Shown here one piece after another: positions 8,107 through 16,539 of a stretch of DNA of 64,000 nt. Both the position numbers and the translations under genes were made by a program. The notes under the pieces are model-generated. The model had not been told where the DNA came from. It did no database searches and worked only from the letters and a program-made list of their open reading frames with translations. Positions within the stretch are counted from its first letter, which is position 1, and each line of letters starts with the position of its first letter. The stretch comes from Pseudofrankia coriaricola (GTDB lineage Bacteria > Actinomycetota > Actinomycetes > Frankiales > Frankiaceae): the NCBI RefSeq assembly GCF_001854805.1, contig NZ_MBLO01000216.1, positions 1 to 64,000 of the forward strand, written 5' to 3'.

Positions 8107-8250
8107 CGAGGGAACCCGCGAGGGACCACCCAGGGACCGAGGGAGAACTCCCTCGGCGGCTCCCCCGCCCCCTCCCTCCACCCCGCACCCCGATCTAGCA
8201 GCGCGAACAACCACAGCTCACACCCCGAGGGAGCCAAGGGACCCGAGGGA
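8107..8250 (+). repeat. Five CGAGGGA repeats, clt candidate
   Basis: CGAGGGA occurs at 8107-8113, 8119-8125, 8138-8144, 8226-8232 and 8244-8250, often followed by CC, plus an inverted CTCCCTCGG near 8150. The 8098-8373 stretch has no gene. In pIJ101 and pSVH1 the transfer ATPase recognises short direct repeats at the clt locus near its gene. The position just after the ATPase gene supports the same role here, but the sequence is not the known pSVH1 octamer. Confidence 0.6.
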
Positions 8251-8373
8251 CCCACCCCCACACCAGCACCACCAAAGCCCTGCCACGGGGACCGAGGCAC
8301 ACACCCGCGCCTCCCTCCCCTCTCCACCCATACCCCCATCGAGTCACAGACAGTGACAGACAGGGAGATCGTC

Positions 8374-8610
8374 ATGCCCCGGTACGGGCCGAACCGCCGC
8401 CACACCCCGACCACGATCGACACCTACATCGAGGGGCCATCGGTTGGCTCCGGCCCTGACGTCGTCGCCCGCTACAACCAGGTCTCGGACGGGGCCTGCC
8501 CCTGCCCCGACTGCGGCAAGAAGGACACCTTCGCCGTCACCGGCCAGCCCGGCGCCCGGGTGAAGGTCCGGTTGGCCTGCGGCCACGACGCCTGGTGGAC
8601 CGTCGTATGA
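8374..8610 (+). CDS. Small zinc-ribbon-like protein, 78 aa
   Basis: ATG at 8374 follows GGGAG. The product begins MPRYGPNRRHTPTT and contains CPCPDCGKKDTF followed by LACGHDAWW, giving a likely four-ligand Cys/His metal site. The stop overlaps the next ATG. It is first in the cargo block. Function unknown; DNA or RNA binding is possible. Confidence 0.7.
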   Translation: MPRYGPNRRHTPTTIDTYIEGPSVGSGPDVVARYNQVSDGACPCPDCGKKDTFAVTGQPGARVKVRLACGHDAWWTVV

Positions 8611-9032
8611 GCGCCGCGACCTTCGCCGCCCTGACGATCACCGCCTACGCCGCGCACACGCTGGCCGACCACGTCCTGGGCCAGACCGACCGGCAGGCCG
8701 CAGCCAAGGCCCTGCCCGGCCGGGCCGGCTGGGCCGCGCTCGCCCGCCACGTCGGCGCCTACCACCTCGTCATGGCCGCGATGTGCACCGTCACCGTCGC
8801 TGCACTCGCCCTGCCTATCAGCCCGGCCGGCGCCGCCGCGGGACTGGCCATCTCGATCGCCACCCACACCGTGTGGGACCGGCGCACCCCGGTGCGCTGG
8901 GTGCTGGAGCACACCGGCGCTGCCCGGTTCGCCGCTCTCGCTGACCACGGGCTCAACGGGATGTACCTCGCAGATCAGGCCCTGCACACCGCATGCCTGT
9001 GGGCCGCCGCCCTGACCGCCACCGCCCTCTAA
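8607..9032 (+). CDS. Small membrane protein, DUF3307-like
   Basis: This 141-residue protein has three or four hydrophobic helices. The pattern AYAAHTLADHVLGQTD near the start, AYHLVMAAM in the middle and a late Asp/His pair resembles the DUF3307 integral membrane family found on phages and plasmids. That family match is from memory and not certain. It overlaps its upstream neighbour by ATGA. Confidence 0.6.
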   Translation: MSAATFAALTITAYAAHTLADHVLGQTDRQAAAKALPGRAGWAALARHVGAYHLVMAAMCTVTVAALALPISPAGAAAGLAISIATHTVWDRRTPVRWVLEHTGAARFAALADHGLNGMYLADQALHTACLWAAALTATAL

Positions 9033-9063
9033 CCCCGCCCTCCCAAACCCGAAAGGACCGCTC

Positions 9064-9315
9064 ATGCTTCGCAGGAACCGCCGCGACGACCGGGACCGCG
9101 ACGAGGTGCTCGACCCCAAGGGCCGTGTCACCCCGTGGGGTGAGCCGCTGACCAAGGCCGACGGCCGGGTCTACGACCTGCGCGACTCCGGCTACAAGGG
9201 CTGGGTCGAATGGAAGGTCGGTGACCGCGTCTCCGACGCCGAGGTCGACGCCCAGATGGGCAAGGGTTTCTCCGCCAAGCTGCGCGCCACCCACCGCCAG
9301 GACGGCAACCAGTGA
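9064..9315 (+). CDS. Hypothetical basic protein, 83 aa
   Basis: ATG at 9064 has a GAAAGGA ribosome site. The product is charged (MLRRNRRDDRDRDEVLDPKG) and has aromatic residues in its core (YKGWVEWKVGDRVS). Its stop overlaps the next start. No family is recognised. Confidence 0.65.
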   Translation: MLRRNRRDDRDRDEVLDPKGRVTPWGEPLTKADGRVYDLRDSGYKGWVEWKVGDRVSDAEVDAQMGKGFSAKLRATHRQDGNQ

Positions 9316-9866
9316 GCGGCCTTGACTGGTCGACGGCCACCACGCTGGCCGAGCTGGGCGAGCTGACCGCCCGCTACCTGTCCGGCGAGGCCGGCGAGTC
9401 GCCGACCTACCTCGGCCCGCCGGACCCGGAGACCGCCGAGATCCTCGAACCGCTGCTCGCGTTGAACCGGGCCGGATTCGTCACGGACCAGTCCCAGCCG
9501 GCCGGGTCCGGCGACGGATGGCAGCAGTGCGCGTTCGTCGAGGGCTTCTGCACGGAGGACCTCGCCAAGCGGATCGCCGACGCCTGCCTGACCGCCGACC
9601 TGTGGGTCCGGTACGTCCCGCCCCACGTACGGCCACGCTGGCGGACCGTCTACCTGTACTCGACCCCGGTGACGACCGAGCGCGGCGTTGCCCACACCAG
9701 GATCGGCGCGATCCCGTCCACCCGAGAGCTGCGCTGGCTCTGGGGCGGCGAGCTGTCCCGCGCCGGCCTGGACACCCTGCTGGGGGCACACCAGGTCATC
9801 GCCTACGACCCGCAGTGGGGGCGGCGCGACCGGCTGTGGCAGACGCTCACCGAGGCCGTCCGGTGA
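9312..9866 (+). CDS. DUF6919-like protein, 184 aa
   Basis: The N-terminal half (LAELGELTARYLSGEAG, then TYLGPPDPET and LLALNRAGFVTDQSQP) matches my memory of DUF6919 proteins in Streptomyces plasmids and AICEs. The C-terminal half carries IGAIPSTRELRWLWGGELS. It is a soluble protein without an obvious catalytic motif. It overlaps both neighbours by 4 bp, so it is expressed together with the M41 peptidase behind it. Confidence 0.65.
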   Translation: MSGLDWSTATTLAELGELTARYLSGEAGESPTYLGPPDPETAEILEPLLALNRAGFVTDQSQPAGSGDGWQQCAFVEGFCTEDLAKRIADACLTADLWVRYVPPHVRPRWRTVYLYSTPVTTERGVAHTRIGAIPSTRELRWLWGGELSRAGLDTLLGAHQVIAYDPQWGRRDRLWQTLTEAVR

Positions 9867-10285
9867 GCTGGCTACGCCACGCCGAGCCCGACCATCGGCG
9901 GATCGTCGCGGTCCACGAGGCCGGCCACGTCATCGCCGGCCGGCAGTACAGCCGCGGCGGTGTCCTGTTCGGCACCGCCTTCCACGCCACGTTGACCGAG
10001 AGCACCCACGGCTGGCGCGGGATGACCACGGCCACCCGCCGCACCTGGAGCGGCACCGACGAGGAGTTCGTCGTCTACCTCCTCGCCGGAGCCGCCGCCG
10101 CTCGGCTCATCACCGGCCAGCCCGGCCTCCACGGCTCGAACGACCTCACCAACGCCCGCAAGGTCTGCCGCGAGATCGGCATCGACCTGGCCCACGCCGA
10201 GAACCTCGCCACCCGCTTCGCCCGCACCCACCACCGCCACATCCAACAGGCCGCCGACCGGCTCTACCGCAACGGCCAGATCTGA
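9863..10285 (+). CDS. Stand-alone M41 (FtsH-type) zinc peptidase domain
   Basis: This 140-residue protein starts with GTG overlapping the previous stop. HEAGH at residues 18-22 supplies two zinc ligands and the catalytic Glu. GSNDLTNARKV (Asp94) aligns with the conserved NDL Asp, the third zinc ligand in FtsH. LAGAAAARLITG aligns with the FtsH GGRAAE region. The AAA+ domain and membrane anchor of FtsH are absent, so unfolding would have to come from a partner, or the protein cleaves already accessible substrates. Its place on an AICE suggests a target in element control or host defence, which is inference. Confidence 0.82.
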   Translation: MSWLRHAEPDHRRIVAVHEAGHVIAGRQYSRGGVLFGTAFHATLTESTHGWRGMTTATRRTWSGTDEEFVVYLLAGAAAARLITGQPGLHGSNDLTNARKVCREIGIDLAHAENLATRFARTHHRHIQQAADRLYRNGQI

Positions 10286-10413
10286 CCCACACCCACACCC
10301 ACCAACCGTCACCGGCCGCATCCCGAACGGCAAGCACCGACGACCCGTCGCCCACCACCGACACCAGCCGCTAGAACACCCCGCCACCCACCCGCTGAAA
10401 GGACGAGCCACCC

Positions 10414-10620
10414 ATGGGCCGATCCCGACCCGGCCGCCTCCAGGTCACCTGGACCCGCCGCGGTACCCGCACCTACTCCGCCCCTGCCGGCTCCGAACTC
10501 CCACCCGGCGCCACCCGCGACATCGACGGCCAGGCCTGCACCCGCTGCGGCAGCCCCGGGCCCCTCTACGTCGCCGGCCGCCGGATGGTCTGCATGCCCG
10601 GCACCGGCTGCCGACAGTAA
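10414..10620 (+). CDS. Small Cys-containing protein, 68 aa
   Basis: ATG at 10414 follows GAAAGGA. A basic N-terminus (MGRSRPGRLQVTWTRRG) is followed by ACTRCGSPG and later a second Cys pair (VCMPGTGCRQ), so a four-Cys zinc site is likely. No family is recognised. Confidence 0.65.
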   Translation: MGRSRPGRLQVTWTRRGTRTYSAPAGSELPPGATRDIDGQACTRCGSPGPLYVAGRRMVCMPGTGCRQ

Positions 10621-10658
10621 CCCGCCCGCTCGGCACGACCACACGACAGGACACCGCC

Positions 10659-10919
10659 ATGGTGCATCACCGCCACCTCGACCCGCGCGAGCTCGACCCC
10701 GACGCCCTCGCCGTCGCCCGCCTCCTCAACCGCAGCCTCGACGTGACGGCCACGGTCGTCAGCCAGGGCTTCATCAACATCCGGCTCTACCGCGAGCGCG
10801 GCGCCTCCGATGAGCAGGTCGACCGCGTCCGCCGCCTCATCGACAGCGCCGGCTTCGACATGACCGACACCCGTGTACGCGGCGGCGGTGACGTCTCCTA
10901 CCAGGTCCGCCGCCGCTAG
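10659..10919 (+). CDS. Hypothetical protein, 86 aa
   Basis: The product (start MVHHRHLDPRELDPDALA) looks like a compact alpha/beta fold with NIRLYRERGASDEQVDRVRR. ATG at 10659 has an ACAGGACA site upstream. It carries no catalytic motif and belongs to the cargo block of the element. Confidence 0.6.
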   Translation: MVHHRHLDPRELDPDALAVARLLNRSLDVTATVVSQGFINIRLYRERGASDEQVDRVRRLIDSAGFDMTDTRVRGGGDVSYQVRRR

Positions 10920-11008
10920 ATCCGCCCGGGGCGCGGCGCCACTTCCGCCAAGAACCACCGCCGCGCCCCGGCCCTCACCACCCCTACAGGGAGCAAGGGA
11001 GTCCCATC

Positions 11009-11173
11009 ATGGCGCACTACACGTGCCCGAACTGCGGAGTCCGCTCGGACAACGTCGTCACCCAGGCCGAGGCCAACGAACTACTCGTCATCCACCGCAA
11101 GTACTTCTGCCGGCCCGTCCGCCGGACCGCCACCCCGACCCCCGCCCCGGCGACCCGAGGCCGGCGCCGGTGA
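11009..11173 (+). CDS. Zinc-finger-like small protein, 54 aa
   Basis: ATG at 11009 has GGGAGCAAGGGAG upstream. The product begins MAHYTCPNCGVRSDNVVTQ and carries a later Cys (YFCRPVRR), then a basic Pro/Thr tail. It overlaps the next gene by 4 bp (GTGA). Nucleic-acid binding is plausible but unproven. Confidence 0.65.
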   Translation: MAHYTCPNCGVRSDNVVTQAEANELLVIHRKYFCRPVRRTATPTPAPATRGRRR

Positions 11174-11973
11174 CCACCCCGACGACCGACCGGGCCGCCG
11201 TGGGCCGCGCCGTGGTCCTACTCGCCCCGATCATGGAAGGCGGGACCGACACCGGCCGCCGCCGCCGAGTCCCGGCGCTGCCCGCCGGCCCGCCCGGGAT
11301 CTACATCAGCCGGCTGCCTGTCTGGCATCCGCGTGCCCCCTGGCACGCCACCACCGGCCACCGCCCCTGGTGGCTCTACGCGCGCTGCGGTCTGCTCCTG
11401 TCCCCCGTGCCGAGTCCATCGCTGGCCGCAGCGCGGGCGTGCGCGGCCGCGATCGGCGCGCTCGACCTCCCGTCCGCGCAGTGGACCTTGACCGATCCGC
11501 ATGCCGCACGAACCGCCGCCCGCGCGCTCACGCCCTGCGAGCGCCGCCAAGTCCTCGATGTCCTACGGGCCTACGCGGCCTGCGACGACTGCGCCGGCCC
11601 GACCGACGGCCACGGCTGGCTCTGCCCGGCCGGCTGCCAGTGCCCGACCTGCGCCCCCACGCACCTGGCCCGCGCGGTGAGCTGGCCGGCCCCGGATCCG
11701 ACCACACCGCCGTGCGACGCCGGGATTCCGACCGGCCTGACCCCGACGACCTGCCCGCACTCCTGGTCCTGCGACGTCATCGCGACCCCGGCCGGCCAGA
11801 CCGGCACCTGGCTGCACTGCAACGTCTGCGACACCGACTACCCCGCCCCGCCGGACAGCGACCTCGTCCACCAGGCGTGCAACACCCTCGCCCGCACCGA
11901 GGACCTGGACGTCATCGCCGCCTGCGTCACCGCCCTCGATGCCGGCAGCGCACCGCCGACCGGGCGGCGCTGA
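11170..11973 (+). CDS. Cys-rich hypothetical protein, 267 aa
   Basis: GTG at 11170 overlaps the upstream stop, and the gene's own stop overlaps the next ATG. The C-terminal half is rich in CxxC words ([27 protein letters not shown]), giving at least two candidate zinc ribbons. The N-terminal half has [20 protein letters not shown], suggesting a small globular domain. No family is recognised. Paired ribbons fit a DNA- or protein-binding role. Confidence 0.6.
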   Translation: MTTPTTDRAAVGRAVVLLAPIMEGGTDTGRRRRVPALPAGPPGIYISRLPVWHPRAPWHATTGHRPWWLYARCGLLLSPVPSPSLAAARACAAAIGALDLPSAQWTLTDPHAARTAARALTPCERRQVLDVLRAYAACDDCAGPTDGHGWLCPAGCQCPTCAPTHLARAVSWPAPDPTTPPCDAGIPTGLTPTTCPHSWSCDVIATPAGQTGTWLHCNVCDTDYPAPPDSDLVHQACNTLARTEDLDVIAACVTALDAGSAPPTGRR

Positions 11974-12194
11974 TGGCCCGCCCCGACCCGGTGCCCTGCC
12001 CGGACCATCCCCGCTGCGGACGGCCCTGGACCTGGCAGGTCACCGCCCCCGCCCACGGCCTGGACCCCGCCCACGTCAAGGACGGTGGCCCGGTGCGCTC
12101 GGCGCTGACCTGCGATCACCACCTGTCCGAGACCACCCGCTGGGCCCGCCCCGCCGGACAGCCGGCCATCACCGCCATCCCCCCAGCTCGCTAA
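11973..12194 (+). CDS. Small His/Cys protein, 73 aa
   Basis: ATG at 11973 overlaps the upstream TGA. The product contains [15 protein letters not shown] and [12 protein letters not shown], a likely mixed Cys/His metal site. It is the last cargo gene before ssb. Function unknown. Confidence 0.55.
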   Translation: MARPDPVPCPDHPRCGRPWTWQVTAPAHGLDPAHVKDGGPVRSALTCDHHLSETTRWARPAGQPAITAIPPAR

Positions 12195-12223
12195 CCCGAC
12201 CGCCCCTGAACGGAGCACCACCC

Positions 12224-12649
12224 ATGGCAGGCGAAACCACTATCACCCTCGTCGGCAACCTCACCGCCGACCCCGAGATCCGCTTCACCCAGAACGCCGT
12301 CCCGGTCGCGAGCTTCACCGTCGCCTCCACCCCCCGCACCCTCGACCGCGCCACCGGCCAGTGGAAGGACGGCGAGCCGCTGTTCCTGCGCTGCTCCATC
12401 TGGCGCCAGCCCGCCGAACACGTCGCCGAATCGTTGACCAAGGGCACCCGCGTCATCGTCACGGGCCGACTCAAGCAGCGCATGTACGAGACCCGCGAGG
12501 GTGAGAAGCGCACCGTTTTCGAACTCGACGTGGACGAAATCGGCCCGTCGCTGCGCTACGCCACCGCCAAAGTAGTCCGCGCCGCTCGCGGCACCACAGC
12601 CACCGGCCCCGACGCCTACACCACCGGCGACGATCGGCCGCCCTTCTAG
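12224..12649 (+). CDS. ssb: Single-stranded DNA-binding protein
   Basis: This 141-residue protein has an OB fold ([18 protein letters not shown] at the N-terminus, [18 protein letters not shown] in the middle). It ends in the acidic tip DDRPPF that recruits replication and repair partners. An element-borne SSB fits single-stranded intermediates of rolling-circle replication by the nearby Rep protein. It stands alone, with a strong hairpin (12664-12705) behind it. Confidence 0.95.
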   Translation: MAGETTITLVGNLTADPEIRFTQNAVPVASFTVASTPRTLDRATGQWKDGEPLFLRCSIWRQPAEHVAESLTKGTRVIVTGRLKQRMYETREGEKRTVFELDVDEIGPSLRYATAKVVRAARGTTATGPDAYTTGDDRPPF

Positions 12650-12663
12650 AACCGCGCCCGCGC

Positions 12664-12705
12664 GGGCCGGCGGCCGGACGCATCCACCGTGCCGGCCGCC
12701 GGCCC
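12664..12705. terminator. Terminator behind ssb
   Basis: GGGCCGGCGGCCGG (12664-12677) pairs perfectly with CCGGCCGCCGGCCC (12692-12705) across a 14-nt loop. It isolates ssb from the rep region. Confidence 0.7.
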
Positions 12706-12747
12706 GACACCCCCGGCGGGGCTGCCCACCCCCACTGACCTGGCCGA

Positions 12748-12824
12748 CTCCGGGTTTTCTCCGGGTTTTCTCCGCTTCCACTCCGCGTTTACTCCGTGAA
12801 AACTCCGAGAAAGCTCCGTGCCGC
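12748..12824 (+). repeat. Seven CTCCG iterons at exact 11-bp spacing
   Basis: CTCCG begins at 12748, 12759, 12770, 12781, 12792, 12803 and 12814, so seven 11-bp units follow without a gap. The first two units are identical (CTCCGGGTTTT). The others vary after CTCCG and become A/T-rich. This is the lowest-GC patch in the element. Spacing of one helical turn puts all sites on one DNA face, as in initiator or repressor arrays. It lies 210 bp before rep. An origin or a rep operator are both possible. Confidence 0.8.
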
Positions 12825-13033
12825 CAGGCAGTGACAACCCGGCCGCCGTCGGGGAAAGTCGAATTGACGCCGCAGGCCACCACCCACGCCGCCTGAGCAG
12901 CCCACATACCGGCTTGATGCCGCTCCCGTGCCAGAACCGTGCCGCTTTCCTGCCGGAAATCAGCCTGGATTGTGCGTCGCATTCTGCCACCGGTCAGAGC
13001 AACTATCGCCGTGCCCGGAAAGGAGGAACGCCA

Positions 13034-14677
13034 ATGCTGCCCGACCTGGTGGAAGAAGCCCGGCCGCGTATCGAGGACGGCACGTTCCGCGAGTTCTGGG
13101 CACAGCTCGAACGGATCGCCGGCTGCACCCGGCCCATTCGCCTGTCCGGCCGTAGCAACCACGTCGACCTGCGCACCGGCGAGATCCGGCCGTTCTTCGA
13201 CTCGGCGACGAAGCCGGACGGGACGATCCTCATCGCCTGCGGCAACCGGCGCGCGAGCGTCTGCCCGTCATGCTCCTGGACCTATGCGGGCGACGCCTGG
13301 CAGATCGTGCACACCGGCCTGGCCGGCGGCCGGAGCATCCCCGACACGGTCATCGACCACCCCGGCCTGTTCGTCACCGTCACCGCCCCGAGCTTCGGGC
13401 CGGTCCACACCCGCAACGCCAAGCACGGCCAGCCGGCGAAGACCTGCCACCGACTCAGCGGCTTCTGCCCACACGGCCGGCCCCGCGGCTGCTGGGCCGT
13501 CCACGACGCCACCGACGATCCGGCGCTCGGGCAGGCGCTCTGCCTGGACTGCTACGACTACCTCGGCGCGGTGATCTGGAACGCGACCGCCGCCCGCCTG
13601 TTCAAGCGGACCGTTGATCTCTGCTACCGGCGTCTCGCCCACATGGCCGGGGTGCCGCTGACCAGCGGCGTCCGCAAGGACGGCTCACGGCGGGTCGGTA
13701 TCCGCGAGCTGCTGCGGATCTCGTACGTCAAGGTCGCCGAGATGCAGGCCCGCAGCCTGATCCACTTCCACGGCATCCTGCGGCTCGACGGGTTCAGCCC
13801 GATCCCCGGCGACTACCCACCCCCGCCTGACTGGGCGACCGGCCGGCTCCTTGCGCGCGCCTGGCGCTGGGCGGTCGAACAGGTCAGCGAACCATGCCCG
13901 ACCCCGGCCGCCGCCGGCCTGGCCGCCGCCCGCTGGGGAGAGCAGCACCACGAACGCCACCTGACCGTGGCCGGCGGCGCCGAGCTCGACGACACCACCA
14001 CCGTCGTCCCGGACGGGCCGCTGTCCGCCCGCGCCGTCGGGAACTACCTCGCCAAGTACGTCACGAAGGGCGTGACCGACTCCGGCGTCCTGGACCAGCC
14101 CATCCGGACGTCGGACGATCTGCGCCTGGTCCTGCCGCTGCTCAGCGCGCACCAGGCCGCGATGGTCCGCACCGCCTGGTACCTCGGCGGCCCGGTCCTC
14201 CCACTCCCACGACACCAAGCACGGCGACCGCACACAGACCCGCCACCCGACCCACCCCCGCCCCGGCCGCTCGCCGAACTGCGACTGCGGCAGAACGCCC
14301 ACCAGTTCGGGTACCGGGGCCACTGGCTCACCAAGTCCCGCGTCTACTCGCTGACCTTCGGCGCCTGCCGCCAGGCCCGGCGCGACTGGCAGCGCACCCA
14401 CGACGCCAACGGCAACCCCCGGACCCCGCTCGACGCCTGGGGCCGCCCACTCGAAGCCGACACCGGCGACGAAATCCTCACCATCGGCGAATGGACCTTC
14501 GAGGGCGCCGGCTACCGCCTGGCCGGGGACGCCCAGCTCGCCGCTATGGCCGCCGACCTGGCCCGCTCGCATCGCGAGGCCGCCCGCACCGCTCGGCAAG
14601 GAACCGACCCCGGCGCCAACCGCCAAGAAGCCGCCGGGGCCGGCCACTCCACCCCCTTCAGGAAGGAGCACCCGTAG
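13034..14677 (+). CDS. RepSA-type replication initiator
   Basis: This is a 547-residue initiator of the actinobacterial RepSA family, which starts rolling-circle-type replication of the excised element. AAAGGAGGA at 13019-13027 fixes the ATG at 13034; an open frame back to 12818 would run through the spacer and is rejected. A Cys-rich region (RRASVCPSCSW, CHRLSGFCPHG) is followed by the metal-binding HFH of LIHFHGILRLDG (residues 244-246). A later YLAKYVTKGVTD segment holds candidate catalytic tyrosines. It ends one base before the excisionase start, in an operon rep-xis-int. Confidence 0.88.
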   Translation: MLPDLVEEARPRIEDGTFREFWAQLERIAGCTRPIRLSGRSNHVDLRTGEIRPFFDSATKPDGTILIACGNRRASVCPSCSWTYAGDAWQIVHTGLAGGRSIPDTVIDHPGLFVTVTAPSFGPVHTRNAKHGQPAKTCHRLSGFCPHGRPRGCWAVHDATDDPALGQALCLDCYDYLGAVIWNATAARLFKRTVDLCYRRLAHMAGVPLTSGVRKDGSRRVGIRELLRISYVKVAEMQARSLIHFHGILRLDGFSPIPGDYPPPPDWATGRLLARAWRWAVEQVSEPCPTPAAAGLAAARWGEQHHERHLTVAGGAELDDTTTVVPDGPLSARAVGNYLAKYVTKGVTDSGVLDQPIRTSDDLRLVLPLLSAHQAAMVRTAWYLGGPVLPLPRHQARRPHTDPPPDPPPPRPLAELRLRQNAHQFGYRGHWLTKSRVYSLTFGACRQARRDWQRTHDANGNPRTPLDAWGRPLEADTGDEILTIGEWTFEGAGYRLAGDAQLAAMAADLARSHREAARTARQGTDPGANRQEAAGAGHSTPFRKEHP

Positions 14678-14678
14678 C

Positions 14679-14933
14679 ATGACCGCCCCCGCCCGCCGAG
14701 TAACCCCCGCCCGGGTCGCGACCACACCGGACCACACCCGCCGCGAACTGCTCCCGCTCGCCGTCGTCCTGGCCGAGCTGGGCGACGAACAGGGCCCGCT
14801 CGCCCGGTCGACCTTCGACGACTGGCGCGCCAAGGGCCGCGCCCCACGGGTCATCAAGCTGCCGAACGGCCAACTTCGCGTCGCCCGGCCTGACCTGAAC
14901 GCCTGGCTCGACACCCGGGCACAGGCGGCATGA
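14679..14933 (+). CDS. Excisionase (Xis), HTH protein
   Basis: This 84-residue protein has a MerR/excisionase-like helix-turn-helix (RSTFDDWRAKGRAPRVIKLPN, then RVARPDLNAWLDTR). Proteins of this size directly before the integrase set the direction of recombination toward excision. Its stop overlaps the integrase start (ATGA). Confidence 0.85.
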   Translation: MTAPARRVTPARVATTPDHTRRELLPLAVVLAELGDEQGPLARSTFDDWRAKGRAPRVIKLPNGQLRVARPDLNAWLDTRAQAA

Positions 14934-16417
14934 CCACCGCCTTGGCGATGCCGGACGACCCGGACGACCGGCCGACATCCTTCGAGGTCCGGATCTGGAA
15001 AATCAACGAGATCAAGCGCCAGACGAAGACCACCTACCAGATCCGATGGAGGGTCGGCCCCAAGACGCACAGCGACTCGTTCGCCACGTGGGGGCTGGCG
15101 GACTCGCGGCGCTCCGACCTCGTGGCGGCCTCCCGCCGGGGCGAGGCCTTCGACGTGGAAGACGGCGTGCCGGTCTCGGAGCTGCGGGCCAGGCCCAAGC
15201 CCCCGCCGGCGCCGGTCGCGGTCCGGACGTGGCTCGAGCACGCCCGGGACTTCGCGGATCTCCAGTGGTGGCGGGTGGCGCCCAAGTCCCGGGCGTCCAT
15301 CGCGGACGCTCTCGCGACCGTGACGCCCGCGCTGCTGACCGCCGATCCGCCGGACGTGCACGCCGACGTGCTTCGGGAAGCGCTCTACGGCTGGATGTTC
15401 CGGACGGCTACCCGGACCTCGGACGGTGGAGCGCACCGCCCGCGAGTGGAACGCGAACCGCCCGCACACCTGGCGGACGTGCTCGCGTGGCTCGCGGAGC
15501 ACTCCCGGCCGGTCGTCGACCTCGCCGAACCGGGCGTGGCGCGGGCGGCGCTCGACCGGATCGCGCGCAAGCTGGACGGCCGGCCCGCGGCGGCCACGAC
15601 GGTGGCGCGCAAGCGGGCGGTGTTCTTCGGGGCGCTCGACTACGCGGTCGAGCGGCGGGACCTGGCGGCCAACCCGCTGACCGCGTTGAAGTGGAAGCCA
15701 CCGAAGACGGTGGAGACCGTTGACCGGCGGGTGGTGTGCAACCACCGCCAGGCGCGGGCGCTGCTGGACGCGGCGGGACGGCTGGGCGACACCAGCCGGC
15801 GGCTGGTCGCGTTCTTCGCGGTCGCCTACTACGCCGGGTGCCGGCCTGGTGAGATCGCGGGACTGGACCGCGACACGGTGGAACTCCCGGCCGACGGCGC
15901 GCCGGACCAGTGGGGCGTGCTGCGTCTGGCAACCTCCCGGCCGGCGACCGCGAGCGGCTGGCTCGACGACCGGAAGACCGGCAACCTGGCGCCCGCCCGC
16001 CAGTTGAAGCACCGGGGCGTCGGGGACACCCGGCCTGTGCCGGCCTGCCCGCCGCTGGTCGTGATCCTCCGCCAGCACATCGCGGATTTCGGGTTCGCGC
16101 CCGATGGCCGGCTGTTCCCCGGGGTGCGCGGCGGGGACCTCTCCGACTCGGTGGTGGGCCGGACCTGGGCGGCGACGCGGGCATCGGCGCTGACCCCGGC
16201 GCAAGCGGCCGGGCCACTCGCGCGGCGGGTCTACGACCTGCGGCACGCCTGTCTGTCGGGCTGGCTGAACGCCGGGGTTCCGCCGCAGCAGGTCGCCGAG
16301 TGGGCTGGGCACTCCGTGGCCGTCCTGCACCGGGTCTACGCGAAGTGCGTGGACGGCGACGACGTCACCGCCCGGCGGCGGATCGAGGCCATGCTGGCGC
16401 TGGAGCCGGGCACATGA
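14930..16417 (+). CDS. int: Tyrosine integrase
   Basis: This 495-residue site-specific recombinase acts at tRNA-Tyr. Arg305 (AGCRPGE), Arg438 (YDLRHACLS), His461 (WAGHS) and the nucleophile Tyr470 (RVYAKC) are present. The usual His before DLR is Tyr, which is common in AICE integrases. An N-terminal arm-binding region (residues ~20-60) and a core-binding domain (~130-260) precede the catalytic part. It sits directly against the att site, with a terminator at 16491-16514. The C-terminus matches the remnant at 1668-1817. Confidence 0.95.
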   Translation: MTTALAMPDDPDDRPTSFEVRIWKINEIKRQTKTTYQIRWRVGPKTHSDSFATWGLADSRRSDLVAASRRGEAFDVEDGVPVSELRARPKPPPAPVAVRTWLEHARDFADLQWWRVAPKSRASIADALATVTPALLTADPPDVHADVLREALYGWMFRTATRTSDGGAHRPRVEREPPAHLADVLAWLAEHSRPVVDLAEPGVARAALDRIARKLDGRPAAATTVARKRAVFFGALDYAVERRDLAANPLTALKWKPPKTVETVDRRVVCNHRQARALLDAAGRLGDTSRRLVAFFAVAYYAGCRPGEIAGLDRDTVELPADGAPDQWGVLRLATSRPATASGWLDDRKTGNLAPARQLKHRGVGDTRPVPACPPLVVILRQHIADFGFAPDGRLFPGVRGGDLSDSVVGRTWAATRASALTPAQAAGPLARRVYDLRHACLSGWLNAGVPPQQVAEWAGHSVAVLHRVYAKCVDGDDVTARRRIEAMLALEPGT

Positions 16418-16420
16418 TCG

Positions 16421-16440
16421 CGTGCACGTATGTTGCACAG
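16421..16440 (+). repeat. End-proximal 20-bp repeat, right copy
   Basis: CGTGCACGTATGTTGCACAG differs from 2072-2091 at one position. It lies just after the integrase stop. The equivalent place behind the integrase remnant (from 1820) has a diverged version. Confidence 0.55.
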
Positions 16441-16490
16441 CCACCCGGGAACGACCGTGATCGGTCGGTACTGGCCGTGGGCATGAAAAA

Positions 16491-16514
16491 GGCCCCGGTG
16501 ATCGCTCCGGGGCC
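16491..16514. terminator. Hairpin behind integrase
   Basis: GGCCCCGG and CCGGGGCC flank TGATCGCT. A run of five A precedes it, so on the minus strand it also looks like a terminator with a T-run for tRNA-Tyr. Confidence 0.65.
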
Positions 16515-16539
16515 GGTGACCTGCGGTGTTGCAGCTAGG

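Noticed and set aside
13685-16444. 919-codon minus-strand frame opposite rep and int
   Set aside because: It is a mirror of codon bias of the real genes and lacks a ribosome site or recognisable motif.
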